From contig PIVW01000100.1 of NCBI GenBank assembly GCA_003353825.1, forward strand, positions 1 through 14,407: 14,407 nucleotides of DNA, in the 5' to 3' direction. The translations under genes and the position numbers were made by a program. Every line of letters begins with the position of its first letter. Position 1 is the stretch's first letter. The notes beneath the pieces were generated by a model that did no database searches, had not been told where the DNA came from, and saw only the letters and a program-made list of their open reading frames with translations. This document shows, one piece after another, positions 1 through 8,105 of the stretch. The stretch is from Chloroflexota bacterium. Lineage in GTDB: Bacteria; Chloroflexota; Anaerolineae; J102.

Positions 1-15
1 GATAATATCTATCAT

Positions 16-79
16 GAGCAGATTGTCCTTTGTTTTTCAGATTGAATCTGGTTGCAAAAAACAATTATACAATCTGCTC
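16..79. promoter_or_regulatory. Cluster of four CAGATT half-sites in nested inverted repeats
   Basis: An 11-base perfect inverted repeat has arms at 16-26 (GAGCAGATTGT) and 69-79 (ACAATCTGCTC). Between them lies a second palindrome, CAGATT-G-AATCTG, at 38-50. The same hexamer therefore occurs four times, two forward (19-24, 38-43) and two reversed (45-50, 72-77). A weak promoter-like pair, TTGAAT (42-47) and TATACA (66-71) with an 18-base spacer, sits inside the array. Such an arrangement suits an operator for a dimeric regulator or a cruciform/attenuator upstream of the gene at 245. It could also be the transcription end of a gene outside the window. The repeats are seen directly; the role is inferred. 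Confidence 0.5.
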
Positions 80-244
80 TGTCTTTCTCATTAGCTCAAA
101 TGTTCGGCGAAGGTATTGAGTAAGAAACAGAGTTGTTATGGTATGCTTCTGTTAGTGTCACCCGACGGGGTCAGGCCTTTCACTCCTCAATGCCACACTC
201 CTTTGCCGCTCACTAGTCGGTTCATCACTCTAGAGGTTACCTAT

Positions 245-2755
245 ATGAAGGCTGTTGTGATGGCAGGTGGACAAGGAGCCCGCCTGCGTCCATTGACTGT
301 CGCTCGTCCGAAGCCACTGCTACCCTTAGTGAATAAGCCGGTCATCGCTCATATACTAGACTGGCTCAAGCGGTACGATATTTTTGATACGGTCGTCACG
401 CTTCAGCACCAAGCGGAGTGGTTCCAAAGTCATTTGGGCAGGGGCAGAAGTATTGGTATGAACATCCAGTATGTTATCGAAGAAGAACCCTTAGGAACGG
501 CGGGGGGAGTTAGATATGCGCTCAAGACTGGAAAGTTACAACCAGACGACACCGTTGTCGTTGTCAGTGGAGACGCTTCGACCGATATTGATCTGCAGTC
601 TTTGCTCGATTTTCATAAAGAACGCAAGGCCGAAGTTACAGTCGCCTTACATCGCGTCGCTAATCCATCGGAATATGGCATGGTTATCACTGAAAACGAT
701 GGTCGCATAACCCAATTTGTGGAGAAACCAGGTTGGGCTGAAGTGGTAAGTGACCAGGTGAACACCGGTATTTACGTACTTGAAGCTTCGGTGCTCGAGC
801 AGGCGCCCGAAGATATCATGTACGATTTCAGCCATGATCTTTTTCCGAAGTTATTAGCACAAGGTCGAGCTTTATACGGCTTTGTACCAGCAGGGTATTG
901 GTGTGACGTAGGAACACCGCCGGCATATCTGCAAGCCTGTATCGATGTGCTGCAAAGGCAGGTATGTGTTGAACCCTTGGGTAAGTCGGTGGGTGGAGAT
1001 ATTTGGATGGGAGAGCAAGTTGAAATTGCATCAGATGCTCAACTATATGGCCCAATATACCTGGGCCATAATGTACAGATCAAGCGGGGTGTTGTCGTAC
1101 AGGGTCCGGCTGTCATCAGAGATGATACGGTGGTAGATCGCCATGCCCTCATCTCGAGAAGTGTCATCTGGCGAGGGTGCTATGTTGGCGAAAATACGCG
1201 GTTATTAGGGGCCTTGGTAAGCAAACAGTGTGTGTTCAAATCGAAGGCGCAAGTCCAGGAAGGTGCAGTCATCGGCGATAAATGCATCATCGGTGAAGAT
1301 GCTATTATCTATGCAGATGTCAAACTGTGGCCCGGCAAGGCGATTGAAACCGGGACAGAAGTTCGAGATAGTATTATCTGGGGATCACATGCACGCCGTG
1401 TGCTCTTTGGCCGTTTTGGTGTTACCGGCGTAGTGAACGTGGATCTTACGCCTGAGTTTGCGGCCAAATTGGGAGTAGCGTTTGGCGCCAGCTTACCAAA
1501 AGCAAGCTTGGTCACCATTAACCGAGATTCGCATCCCAGTTCGCGAATGCTCAAGCGCGCCATCATCTCGGGACTCCCAGCTGCCGGTGTAGATGTGCTG
1601 GATCTGCGCTCCCAACCCGTGCCGATCGCCCGTTATTACACTCGTACATCGGAAGCAGTAGCTGGCGTGCACGTGCGCATCTCACCACATGATCGCCGAG
1701 TGGTCGATATACGGTTCAACAACGCTGAAGGGTTAAATCTCGGGCGCAGCGCTGAACGTATTGTAGAACAACTATTTTTCCGCGAGGATTTTAGACGTGC
1801 TCAGTTGGATGACATCGGCAAGATCGACTACGCATTGGCACCTGAGAAACGGTATACGAAGGTTTTTTTGGACTCTCTTGATCGAGAAGGTATTGAAGCA
1901 GCCTCGTTTACTATTGCCCTTGACTATGCACACGCCAGCACGATTGATGTTCTTGAACCCATACTCTCTCAGCTAAGGGTTGACGTTGTTGGTCTCAATA
2001 CCCGCTCGGAGCCCTCTATGCTGTCAATCCAACAGAAAGGGTGGGAAAGCGGCATGACCTTATTGGCGAAAATGGTGCAGGCTATGGGGCTCGATCTGGG
2101 CGCTCGAGTCGATGTAAGTGGCGAAAAATTGTTTTTAGTTGATGGTACAGGTAAGAGGGTCAGCAACGTTATGGCAGCAGCCGCAATGGCAGAAATGGTG
2201 TGGCGCAATCATCCTGGAGCAACTGTCGCCCTACCTGTTGATCGCCCTAACGTCTTTGAGCGGCTTGCAGCCGACTCTGGAGGGAGTGTTATCCGAACCA
2301 AAGTCGATATTCAAGCCTTAATGACCGAAGCTAATCAATCCAATGTAAAACTAGCGCTCGATGGGAGCGGCCACTTCATTTTTCCCGACCTGCAACCTTT
2401 TCCAGACGGCATGTTCGCAATTGCACGCTTGTTGCAGTATTTGGCCCAAAGCAAAGTTTCCTTAGCGGAGATCATTGCGGATATTCCGACGTTCGAATGG
2501 CGTCACGAGACGATACTGTGCCCGTGGGAAGTAAAAGGGCGGGTCATGAGACAGGTAAATACCAGAGTCGAAAACTATAATTCGGATCAGATAGATGGCG
2601 TTCGGTGGTGCATAGATGGCGAGCGCTGGCTACTCATTCGATCTGATCCTGACAAAGCTTTCTTGCACGTCTACGCCGAGTCACCAAGTCCAGAGGAGAC
2701 CGAGACGCTGCTTCATGAACAAATGACCTGGTTGCAATCACTTATTGCATCATGA
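245..2755 (+). CDS. Sugar-1-phosphate nucleotidyltransferase fused to a phosphomannomutase-like region (mannose-1-phosphate guanylyltransferase type)
   Basis: This 836-residue protein has three parts. Residues 1-235 are a nucleotidyltransferase domain that should join a sugar 1-phosphate and an NTP into a sugar nucleotide: the pyrophosphorylase signature GGQGARLRPLT is at 8-18 with PKP at 22-24, LGTAGG at 83-88, the metal-binding GD at 109-110, VEKP at 159-162 and NTG at 173-175. Residues about 256-382 show left-handed beta-helix hexapeptides. Residues about 391-836 follow the four-domain phosphohexomutase plan. The mutase part looks degenerate: the phosphoserine loop, normally TASHNP, reads RISPHD (Ser480), and the metal loop, normally DGDADR, reads DVSGEK (623-628). 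The start at 245 is preceded by AGAGG (232-236) at 8 bases; an in-frame TTG at 116 has no ribosome site and adds a tail without family character. GDP-mannose supply for surface polysaccharide is the likely role; the exact sugar and nucleotide are uncertain. Confidence 0.85.
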   Translation: MKAVVMAGGQGARLRPLTVARPKPLLPLVNKPVIAHILDWLKRYDIFDTVVTLQHQAEWFQSHLGRGRSIGMNIQYVIEEEPLGTAGGVRYALKTGKLQPDDTVVVVSGDASTDIDLQSLLDFHKERKAEVTVALHRVANPSEYGMVITENDGRITQFVEKPGWAEVVSDQVNTGIYVLEASVLEQAPEDIMYDFSHDLFPKLLAQGRALYGFVPAGYWCDVGTPPAYLQACIDVLQRQVCVEPLGKSVGGDIWMGEQVEIASDAQLYGPIYLGHNVQIKRGVVVQGPAVIRDDTVVDRHALISRSVIWRGCYVGENTRLLGALVSKQCVFKSKAQVQEGAVIGDKCIIGEDAIIYADVKLWPGKAIETGTEVRDSIIWGSHARRVLFGRFGVTGVVNVDLTPEFAAKLGVAFGASLPKASLVTINRDSHPSSRMLKRAIISGLPAAGVDVLDLRSQPVPIARYYTRTSEAVAGVHVRISPHDRRVVDIRFNNAEGLNLGRSAERIVEQLFFREDFRRAQLDDIGKIDYALAPEKRYTKVFLDSLDREGIEAASFTIALDYAHASTIDVLEPILSQLRVDVVGLNTRSEPSMLSIQQKGWESGMTLLAKMVQAMGLDLGARVDVSGEKLFLVDGTGKRVSNVMAAAAMAEMVWRNHPGATVALPVDRPNVFERLAADSGGSVIRTKVDIQALMTEANQSNVKLALDGSGHFIFPDLQPFPDGMFAIARLLQYLAQSKVSLAEIIADIPTFEWRHETILCPWEVKGRVMRQVNTRVENYNSDQIDGVRWCIDGERWLLIRSDPDKAFLHVYAESPSPEETETLLHEQMTWLQSLIAS

Positions 2756-2765
2756 CCAGATAAAA

Positions 2766-2791
2766 GGGACCCTGCTCCTGTCCTATTTTTT
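2766..2791 (+). terminator. Intrinsic terminator after the nucleotidyltransferase gene
   Basis: A short stem pairs GGGAC (2766-2770) with GTCCT (2780-2784, one G-U pair) around a 9-base loop, and A plus six T follow (2785-2791). It begins 10 bases after the stop codon. The stem is only five pairs, so termination may be incomplete. Confidence 0.5.
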
Positions 2792-2816
2792 ACGTGGCTA
2801 TAGACTCCAATAGTGT

Positions 2817-2846
2817 TTGACAGAACTTTTGACGGTATGCTAGACT
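2817..2846 (+). promoter_or_regulatory. Sigma-70-type extended -10 promoter for the ABC ATPase pair
   Basis: A perfect -35 box TTGACA (2817-2822) is followed after 18 bases by TAGACT (2841-2846, 4 of 6 consensus), with an extended -10 TG at 2838-2839. Transcription would begin near 2853, leaving a leader of about 140 bases before the start at 2993. It is the best-formed promoter in the window and shows that the two ATPase genes have their own transcription unit, separate from the gene upstream. Confidence 0.6.
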
Positions 2847-2992
2847 GCGACACTTAGCTAAAGGCAGATCGATATTCCTTTTCGGTGAACATTGAAATCT
2901 AGATTAAACGAAAAGGGTCTTTGGAGTTTCACTGAAAGATCGCAATTATAACTGCCAATTCTTGTGGTAGATACCTGAGAAAAGGAGTGATG

Positions 2993-4003
2993 ATGGCCAC
3001 ACTGCTCGATGTCAAAGGACTTAAGACCCAGTTTTTTACGCAGGATGGCGTTGTTCATGCTGTCAATGGCGTCTCGTATAAGCTCGATGAAGGCGAGACG
3101 CTGGCCATTGTAGGGGAAAGTGGTTGCGGAAAAAGCGTTGGGGTTATGTCGCTGATTAAGCTGATACCCCAACCCCCAGGAAAGATCGTCGCCGGTGAAG
3201 TTTGGTTTGATGGGCGCGATTTAATGACACTCAATGACGATGAAATCCGTCAAGTGCGCGGTAATCGCATTGCTATGATCTTTCAAGACCCAATGACCTC
3301 ACTTAATCCTGTGCTGACCATTAGCAGCCAGATCACTGAAGCATTGCAGCTGCACCTGGGCATGGACAAGGAACAAGCGAGAAAGCGTGCGGTCGAATTA
3401 TTGGAACTGGTTGGCATTTCTGACGCTGAAGGGCGTCTGGACTCCTACCCTCATCAATTTTCGGGTGGCATGCGCCAGCGTGTGATGATCGCCATTGGGC
3501 TTTCATGCAACCCTCAGCTACTCATAGCTGATGAACCGACAACTGCACTTGATGTCACGATTCAGGCACAGATCGTCGATCTTGTGAAGGAACTGAAAGA
3601 TAAGATCGGCATGGCCATTATCTGGATCACCCACGACCTGGGTGTTGTGGCAGGCTTGGCCGAACGCGTTATCGTCATGTATGCGGGTCGTATTGTTGAG
3701 GAAGGAGAGGTGCACGACCTCTATGCTAAACCACATCATCCCTATACCCTGGGCCTGTTAAAATCGATTCCTCGCCTTGACCTCGGACAAAATGAAAAAC
3801 TGATTCCGATCGAAGGTCTGCCACCCGATCTGGTGGATCCACCCAGCGGCTGTGCTTTTGGAGCTCGTTGCGAATACCAAATAGAAAAATGTACCAATGA
3901 AACTCCAACCATGGATTTCGTCTCGCCAGGACATCGTGTCGCTTGTTGGCGTTGGGAGTTTGTAAGAGCTGACCAGGAACAGAATGGAGGCCAGAATGTC
4001 TGA
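2993..4003 (+). CDS. oppD: Oligopeptide/dipeptide ABC importer ATP-binding protein, OppD/DppD type
   Basis: A 336-residue cytoplasmic ATPase that would power import of peptides (or, in some relatives, nickel or sugars) through a membrane permease pair. Walker A GESGCGKS is at 41-48, the Q-loop Gln at 98, the signature SGGMR at 157-161, Walker B LLIADE at 176-181 and the H-loop His at 214. The C-terminal extension with HPYT (about 249-252) and cysteines 287, 292, 300 and 318 is typical of the OppD/DppD family; in some relatives such cysteines hold an iron-sulphur cluster. Three starts lie together (GTG 2987, ATG 2990, ATG 2993); the AAGGAG site at 2982-2987 is best spaced (5 bases) for 2993. 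The gene overlaps the next by 8 bases, which implies translational coupling. The symbol marks the family; dppD is equally possible since no substrate-binding gene is nearby. Confidence 0.9.
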   Translation: MATLLDVKGLKTQFFTQDGVVHAVNGVSYKLDEGETLAIVGESGCGKSVGVMSLIKLIPQPPGKIVAGEVWFDGRDLMTLNDDEIRQVRGNRIAMIFQDPMTSLNPVLTISSQITEALQLHLGMDKEQARKRAVELLELVGISDAEGRLDSYPHQFSGGMRQRVMIAIGLSCNPQLLIADEPTTALDVTIQAQIVDLVKELKDKIGMAIIWITHDLGVVAGLAERVIVMYAGRIVEEGEVHDLYAKPHHPYTLGLLKSIPRLDLGQNEKLIPIEGLPPDLVDPPSGCAFGARCEYQIEKCTNETPTMDFVSPGHRVACWRWEFVRADQEQNGGQNV

Positions 4004-4982
4004 CTATTTACTTGAGGTATCTGAACTCAAGATGTATTTTCCAATAACAAAGGGCATTGTTATTCAGCGCAAGGTTGCCGATGTAAAGGCAGTCGATGGT
4101 GTAAGTTTTAACATAAAGCGAGGTGAAACCTTAGGTTTAGTTGGGGAATCTGGTTGTGGTAAATCTACAACTGGGCGCGCCATACTCCAGCTTTACCGAC
4201 CGACTGCCGGATCTGTAACCTTCGATGGCGACGATCTCATTGAGATGAAAGGTGAGACATTGCGCCGCCAACGCCGCCGCATGCAGATGATCTTCCAAGA
4301 TCCATACGCCTCCCTCAATCCTCGTCTGACAGTTGGAAATATCGTCGGAGAACCTTTAGAGGTGCATAGCATCGGAAAAGGAAAAGAACAGAAGGAACGT
4401 GTTCAAGAATTATTGAAACTGGTAGGGTTGAATCCATACTTCGTCAATCGTTACCCGCACGAGTTCTCTGGCGGGCAGCGCCAACGTATTGGTATCGCCC
4501 GCGCTTTGGCTGTCAATCCTGAATTCATCGTTGCCGACGAACCGATTTCGGCGCTTGATGTATCGATTCAGGCACAGATCGTCAATCTGATGCAGGAACT
4601 GCAGGATCAGTTAGAACTAACCTATCTGTTCATCGCTCATGATCTGTCGATGGTTCGCTATCTATCTGACCGTATTGCAGTCATGTATCTTGGCAAAATC
4701 GTAGAATTGACCGATCATGAGACCCTTTACAGTGAGCCAAAACATCCGTACACTCAGGCTTTGCTGTCGGCAGTACCGATTCCAGACCCCACCATCGAAG
4801 ATACAAGACAGCGTATGGTGCTGCAAGGGGATGTGCCTTCACCGACCGATCCTCCAAAGGGTTGTAACTTCTGCACCCGTTGCCCTCGGGTCATGGATAT
4901 ATGTAAAGAAGTCGAGCCTGTGTGGAAAGACATCCCCACCGACGGTAAGGAGCATTGGGTCGCCTGTCACCTTTACGAATAG
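3996..4982 (+). CDS. oppF: Oligopeptide/dipeptide ABC importer ATP-binding protein, OppF/DppF type
   Basis: A 328-residue ATPase, the expected heterodimer partner of the preceding protein. Walker A GESGCGKS is at 50-57, Q-loop Gln at 101, signature SGGQR at 158-162, Walker B FIVADE at 177-182 and H-loop His at 215. The C-terminal family extension runs from HPYT (250-253) to cysteines 290, 293, 296, 303 and 324, a denser cysteine set than in its partner. The start at 3996 is chosen over an in-frame ATG at 3984 because GGAGG (3986-3990) stands 5 bases before 3996. The start lies inside the end of the upstream gene (8-base overlap), so the two are one operon. Permease and binding-protein genes are absent on both sides, so the pair must work with components encoded elsewhere. 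A long stem-loop follows at 5052. dppF is an equally fair name. Confidence 0.9.
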   Translation: MSDYLLEVSELKMYFPITKGIVIQRKVADVKAVDGVSFNIKRGETLGLVGESGCGKSTTGRAILQLYRPTAGSVTFDGDDLIEMKGETLRRQRRRMQMIFQDPYASLNPRLTVGNIVGEPLEVHSIGKGKEQKERVQELLKLVGLNPYFVNRYPHEFSGGQRQRIGIARALAVNPEFIVADEPISALDVSIQAQIVNLMQELQDQLELTYLFIAHDLSMVRYLSDRIAVMYLGKIVELTDHETLYSEPKHPYTQALLSAVPIPDPTIEDTRQRMVLQGDVPSPTDPPKGCNFCTRCPRVMDICKEVEPVWKDIPTDGKEHWVACHLYE

Positions 4983-5051
4983 GTTTTCGTTTCATAACCT
5001 GCCGAATCGAATTATGCGCTAATGATCTGAGTGTCATCTATATATTCATTG

Positions 5052-5094
5052 TAAATCGGCCTCGCTGGCTTGTGAATCCTGCGAGGTCGATTTA
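5052..5094. terminator. Long stem-loop after oppF
   Basis: Arms at 5052-5065 and 5081-5094 pair over 14 positions, all Watson-Crick except one G-U, around a 15-base loop. It starts 69 bases beyond the oppF stop codon. No T-run follows on the plus strand (TATATGAA comes next), so it is either a weak or factor-assisted terminator, or a transcript-stabilising 3' end. Confidence 0.55.
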
Positions 5095-5245
5095 TATGAA
5101 CGTTATTGTGTAGGTGATATGATAACCTTGGGGCGGCATCGCGCTGGGGAGCCCTGCTAAGATCATCCTGTACGATCAGTACATTCCGAGCTTACTTAGG
5201 ATTTGGAGGGGATAGGCGTTGTACCAGACATTGTCGTCCCGCTAG

Positions 5246-5266
5246 GGCAGGTAGCAAGTAGCAGTA
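5246..5266 (+). repeat. Degenerate heptamer repeat, three units
   Basis: Three consecutive 7-base units read GGCAGGT, AGCAAGT and AGCAGTA. They are the reverse-complement style of the ACTTGCC units at 5321-5334. The whole sits in the loop and arm of a stem pairing 5235-5244 with 5265-5274. Confidence 0.4.
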
Positions 5267-5320
5267 GCGGGATGCGAGTTCGCTTGCAGACAAGGTGACC
5301 CGTCCTGATATATGTTTACA

Positions 5321-5334
5321 ACTTGCCACTTGCC
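5321..5334 (+). repeat. ACTTGCC heptamer, two exact tandem copies
   Basis: ACTTGCC occurs twice in tandem and is followed by ACACAC. It resembles the short tandemly repeated heptamers known between genes in some filamentous bacteria. Together with the arrays at 5246 and 9809 it suggests that heptamer arrays are a habit of this genome. Confidence 0.45.
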
Positions 5335-5338
5335 ACAC

Positions 5339-5360
5339 ACATCGACAAATAGTTATCGAT
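5339..5360 (+). repeat. First copy of a 22-base imperfect direct repeat
   Basis: This 22-base element matches 5473-5494 at 19 of 22 positions without gaps. Both copies contain ACATCGA at the left and TTATCGAT at the right, and both are followed 10-11 bases later by TAGCGCCT (5371-5378; 5506-5513). This first copy is a poorer palindrome than the second. A duplicated binding site or a local duplication would explain it. Confidence 0.5.
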
Positions 5361-5454
5361 CATTTTAAGTTAGCGCCTACGATTATTCCAGACTTCGCCT
5401 TATAAATGACTTGGTGACGAAGCGATCACCGTGCCACCTTGTCCCCCTTTCACC

Positions 5455-5483
5455 TTGTTAGATAAGAGACCGACATCGATAAA
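5455..5483 (+). promoter_or_regulatory. Possible promoter for the helicase, overlapping the palindrome
   Basis: TTGTTA (5455-5460, 4 of 6) and GATAAA (5478-5483, 4 of 6) are separated by exactly 17 bases. Transcription from here would start at about 5490, almost at the ATG at 5493, giving a leaderless message. That would explain the lack of a ribosome site. The -10 box falls inside the left arm of the palindrome at 5471-5498, so a protein bound there would block it. Confidence 0.35.
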
Positions 5484-5498
5484 AAATTATCGATGTCG
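5471..5498. promoter_or_regulatory. Perfect 12-base palindrome enclosing the helicase start codon
   Basis: The arms CGACATCGATAA (5471-5482) and TTATCGATGTCG (5487-5498) are exact reverse complements separated by AAAA. The helicase ATG (5493-5495) lies in the right arm. As DNA it looks like an operator; if transcribed, the hairpin would bury the start codon. It contains the second copy (5473-5494) of the element at 5339-5360. Confidence 0.55.
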
Positions 5499-8105
5499 AC
5501 GCCGCTAGCGCCTATTAGAATGCTGCTGCCCTCCGATCTTCGAACCATGCCCCTCGACTCCCTTCTAAACCAACTGCAGCTCGATGTCCCTTTTTTGAGA
5601 CATGTAACTGCCTGGGAACGCCTGCCCGCGCGCCCAGCCCAATACGCGCCTTGGCCTGATGACCTCGATCAGCGTTTGCCTTTGGCTATGCAGACGCGTG
5701 GCATCCATCTACCCTACAGTCATCAGGCAAAGAGCGTGTCGTCGACGCTGCAGCATGAACACACGGTTGTGGTGACCCCAACAGCATCTGGCAAAACACT
5801 TTGTTATAATCTGCCCGTGCTCCATACCCTGCTCGATGACATACATGCCCGGGCACTGTATCTCTTTCCCACCAAAGCCCTCGCTCACGACCAATTGGCG
5901 GAACTAGGCGAACTGGTGGAGCTACTGCAGTCTGATGTCACAGTCGCTGCCTATGATGGCGACACCCCCCAAGGACACCGCAAACGCATCAGGCAAAACG
6001 CCCATATTGTGCTCAGCAACCCCGACATATTGCACACGGGGATATTGCCGCACCACACAAACTGGGCCGAGTTTTTCCGGGGTCTGCGCTATGTCATTCT
6101 CGACGAGATCCACACGTATCGGGGGGTGTTCGGCTCGCATATGGCCAACGTGTTGCGCCGACTGCGTCGAATCTGTCATTTTTACGGTACCGATCCGACC
6201 TTTATCCTCACCTCCGCCACGATTGCCAATCCCGCCCAACACGCTCAGCGCCTTATTGAAGCGCCTGCCAAATTGATAGATGAAAATGGCGCCCCAGCAG
6301 GTGAGAAACATTTTCTCTTCTACAACCCCCCGTTAATCGATCCCGAGCTAGGGTTACGGCGCAGCAGCCTTTTGGAAGCACAACGCATCGGCGAAAATCT
6401 ACTTGAGCAGGATGTGCAAACGATCTTCTTTACCCGCTCACGCTTGCGCACCGAGCTTCTACTCACCTATTTACGAGATGCTTATCGCCAAAGGGGGGGG
6501 AATCCTGAAAGTTTACGTGGTTACCGTGGCGGCTACCTCCCCAGCGAACGCCGTCAGATCGAAGCCGGCTTGCGTGCAGGGGAGGTTCGGGCAGTAGTCG
6601 CAACCAATGCCCTCGAACTGGGCATTGATATCGGCCAGTTACAAGCAAGCGTGATCACCGGCTTTCCCGGTTCTATCGCCAGCACATGGCAGCAGGCTGG
6701 GCGCGCCGGCCGCCGCCAGGAAGCTTCTCTCGCCGTTATGGTCGCCACATCTGGCGCCTTAGATCAATATGTGGTGGAAAACCCTGAATACTTCTTTGAA
6801 CGCAGCCCCGAACATGCCTTGATCAATCCTGATAATCTGGTGATCCTGGTCGAACACTTGCGTTGTGCGGCCTTCGAAATGCCCTTCCACACCGGGGAAC
6901 AATTTGGGCAGATTCAATTCACAGAGGAATTGCTCAAACTGTTGGCTGAAGATGGCGAAATTCAACAGGCGGGAGATCGCTGGTTTTGGATGGATAGCGC
7001 ATATCCGGCACAGGAAATCAGCCTGCGAACAGCCGATCCCGATCCTATCGTGATCATGGCCCGCTCTCCTCAGTCAGATGATCTGGTCCAGACCATCGGT
7101 GAACTGGAACGGGAGGCAGCTCCCATATTGCTTCACGAAGGCGCGATCTATCTGCACGAAGGTCAAACATTTTTGGTAGAGTCGTTGGATTGGGAAGAAG
7201 GACATGCCTATGTACAATCTGTCGATGTTGATTTTTATACCGATTCCACCAGCAGTATCGAAATCGAAATCCTCGAAACTCATTATCAGGTGCAAGAAGG
7301 TGAACTGATCAGAGGCTATGGCGATCTGGAAGTTCGTAGCCGGGCTACAGGATACCGCCGGGTCAAACGCTGGTCACACGAGACCCTGGGGTATGGCGAA
7401 ATCGACCTTCCTGAAACGATACTGCAAACAAGCGGCTACTGGTTGAGTTTCGCAGAGACCCTGGTCGAGCGATTACGTGTGCAAGGGCTGTGGCAAAGCG
7501 ATCCCAATGATTATGGCCCCAACTGGCCCGAACAACGCAATCGGGCGCGTAAACGAGATCATTTCCAATGTGCCCAGTGCGGCGTTCCCGAGCGTACCAA
7601 CCGGCAGCATGATGTTCATCATATCAGGCCTTTCCGCAGTTTTGGCTATGTCCCTGGCCTAAATGAGCACTCTATAGATGCCAATCAACTGGGCAATTTG
7701 CGTACACTCTGTCGTAGTTGTCATCTACGCCTGGAGCGAAGTGTGCGTTTGCGCAGTGGATTAGGAGGATTGGCCTACTTGCTGGGCAATCTCGCCCCAT
7801 TACACTTGATGTGTGATCCTCGCGATCTGGGCAATCACGTGGAACCTCAAGCTGCACATACAGAACTCCCCACCATCATCCTCTTCGACCGTATCCCCGC
7901 CGGTATCGGTTTGGCCGAACGCTTGTACGAGCTGCAGCCAGTACTGCTCGAAGCCGCTCGTGATGGACTCGACCGTTGTCCTTGCTCGCACGGTTGTCCC
8001 GCCTGCGTGGGACCGGTGCCCGAAACCGCCGAGGCATTGGAGTGGGACCCAAAGCATCTCACGAAGGCGTTGGTTGCTGAGATGTTCGGCGCCGAGCTAT
8101 TATAA
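5493..8105 (+). CDS. DEAD/DEAH-box helicase with inserted HNH nuclease domain and C-terminal four-cysteine (MZB-type) domain
   Basis: An 870-residue superfamily 2 helicase resembling the MrfA/YprA DNA-repair group. Helicase motifs are all present: PTASGKT at 96-102, PTKAL at 126-130, DEIH at 204-207, SAT at 241-243, ATNALELGID at 370-379 and QAGRAGR at 401-407. Residues about 480-640 form a beta-rich accessory region. Residues about 681-750 are an HNH module: CxxC at 693/696, HDVHH at 706-710, Asn735 and CxxCH at 740-744. The end (757-870) is the MZB-type region with PAGIGLAER at 802-810 and cysteines 829, 831, 835 and 838. MrfA itself unwinds DNA 3'-5' and uses these cysteines; it lacks an HNH domain, so DNA cutting coupled to unwinding is inferred here. 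The start at 5493 has no ribosome site and sits in a palindrome; ATG at 5520 or 5547 are alternatives, also without good sites. DNA repair or defence are both possible roles. Confidence 0.85.
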   Translation: MSTPLAPIRMLLPSDLRTMPLDSLLNQLQLDVPFLRHVTAWERLPARPAQYAPWPDDLDQRLPLAMQTRGIHLPYSHQAKSVSSTLQHEHTVVVTPTASGKTLCYNLPVLHTLLDDIHARALYLFPTKALAHDQLAELGELVELLQSDVTVAAYDGDTPQGHRKRIRQNAHIVLSNPDILHTGILPHHTNWAEFFRGLRYVILDEIHTYRGVFGSHMANVLRRLRRICHFYGTDPTFILTSATIANPAQHAQRLIEAPAKLIDENGAPAGEKHFLFYNPPLIDPELGLRRSSLLEAQRIGENLLEQDVQTIFFTRSRLRTELLLTYLRDAYRQRGGNPESLRGYRGGYLPSERRQIEAGLRAGEVRAVVATNALELGIDIGQLQASVITGFPGSIASTWQQAGRAGRRQEASLAVMVATSGALDQYVVENPEYFFERSPEHALINPDNLVILVEHLRCAAFEMPFHTGEQFGQIQFTEELLKLLAEDGEIQQAGDRWFWMDSAYPAQEISLRTADPDPIVIMARSPQSDDLVQTIGELEREAAPILLHEGAIYLHEGQTFLVESLDWEEGHAYVQSVDVDFYTDSTSSIEIEILETHYQVQEGELIRGYGDLEVRSRATGYRRVKRWSHETLGYGEIDLPETILQTSGYWLSFAETLVERLRVQGLWQSDPNDYGPNWPEQRNRARKRDHFQCAQCGVPERTNRQHDVHHIRPFRSFGYVPGLNEHSIDANQLGNLRTLCRSCHLRLERSVRLRSGLGGLAYLLGNLAPLHLMCDPRDLGNHVEPQAAHTELPTIILFDRIPAGIGLAERLYELQPVLLEAARDGLDRCPCSHGCPACVGPVPETAEALEWDPKHLTKALVAEMFGAELL

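Larger units (their letters stand above)
5095..5492. other. Repeat-rich intergenic stretch without a convincing gene
   Basis: Almost 400 bases carry no coding sequence with family resemblance or a ribosome site. It contains degenerate heptamer repeats (5246-5266 and 5321-5334), a 10-pair stem with 20-base loop (5235-5244 with 5265-5274), a 9-base inverted repeat ACAAGGTGA (5290-5298) with TCACCTTGT (5450-5458), and the first copy of a 22-base element repeated at the helicase start. Everything here looks like noncoding repeat DNA plus the helicase control region. Confidence 0.5.

Noticed and set aside
116..244. In-frame N-terminal extension of the nucleotidyltransferase from TTG at 116
   Set aside because: The signature MKAVVMAGGQG begins at 245 with AGAGG at good spacing; the extension has no ribosome site and no family likeness.
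5246..5336. CRISPR array
   Set aside because: Units are 7 bases, degenerate, without spacers of regular length, and no cas genes are present.
5922..6311. 129-residue minus-strand frame
   Set aside because: Antisense shadow of the helicase motor domain.
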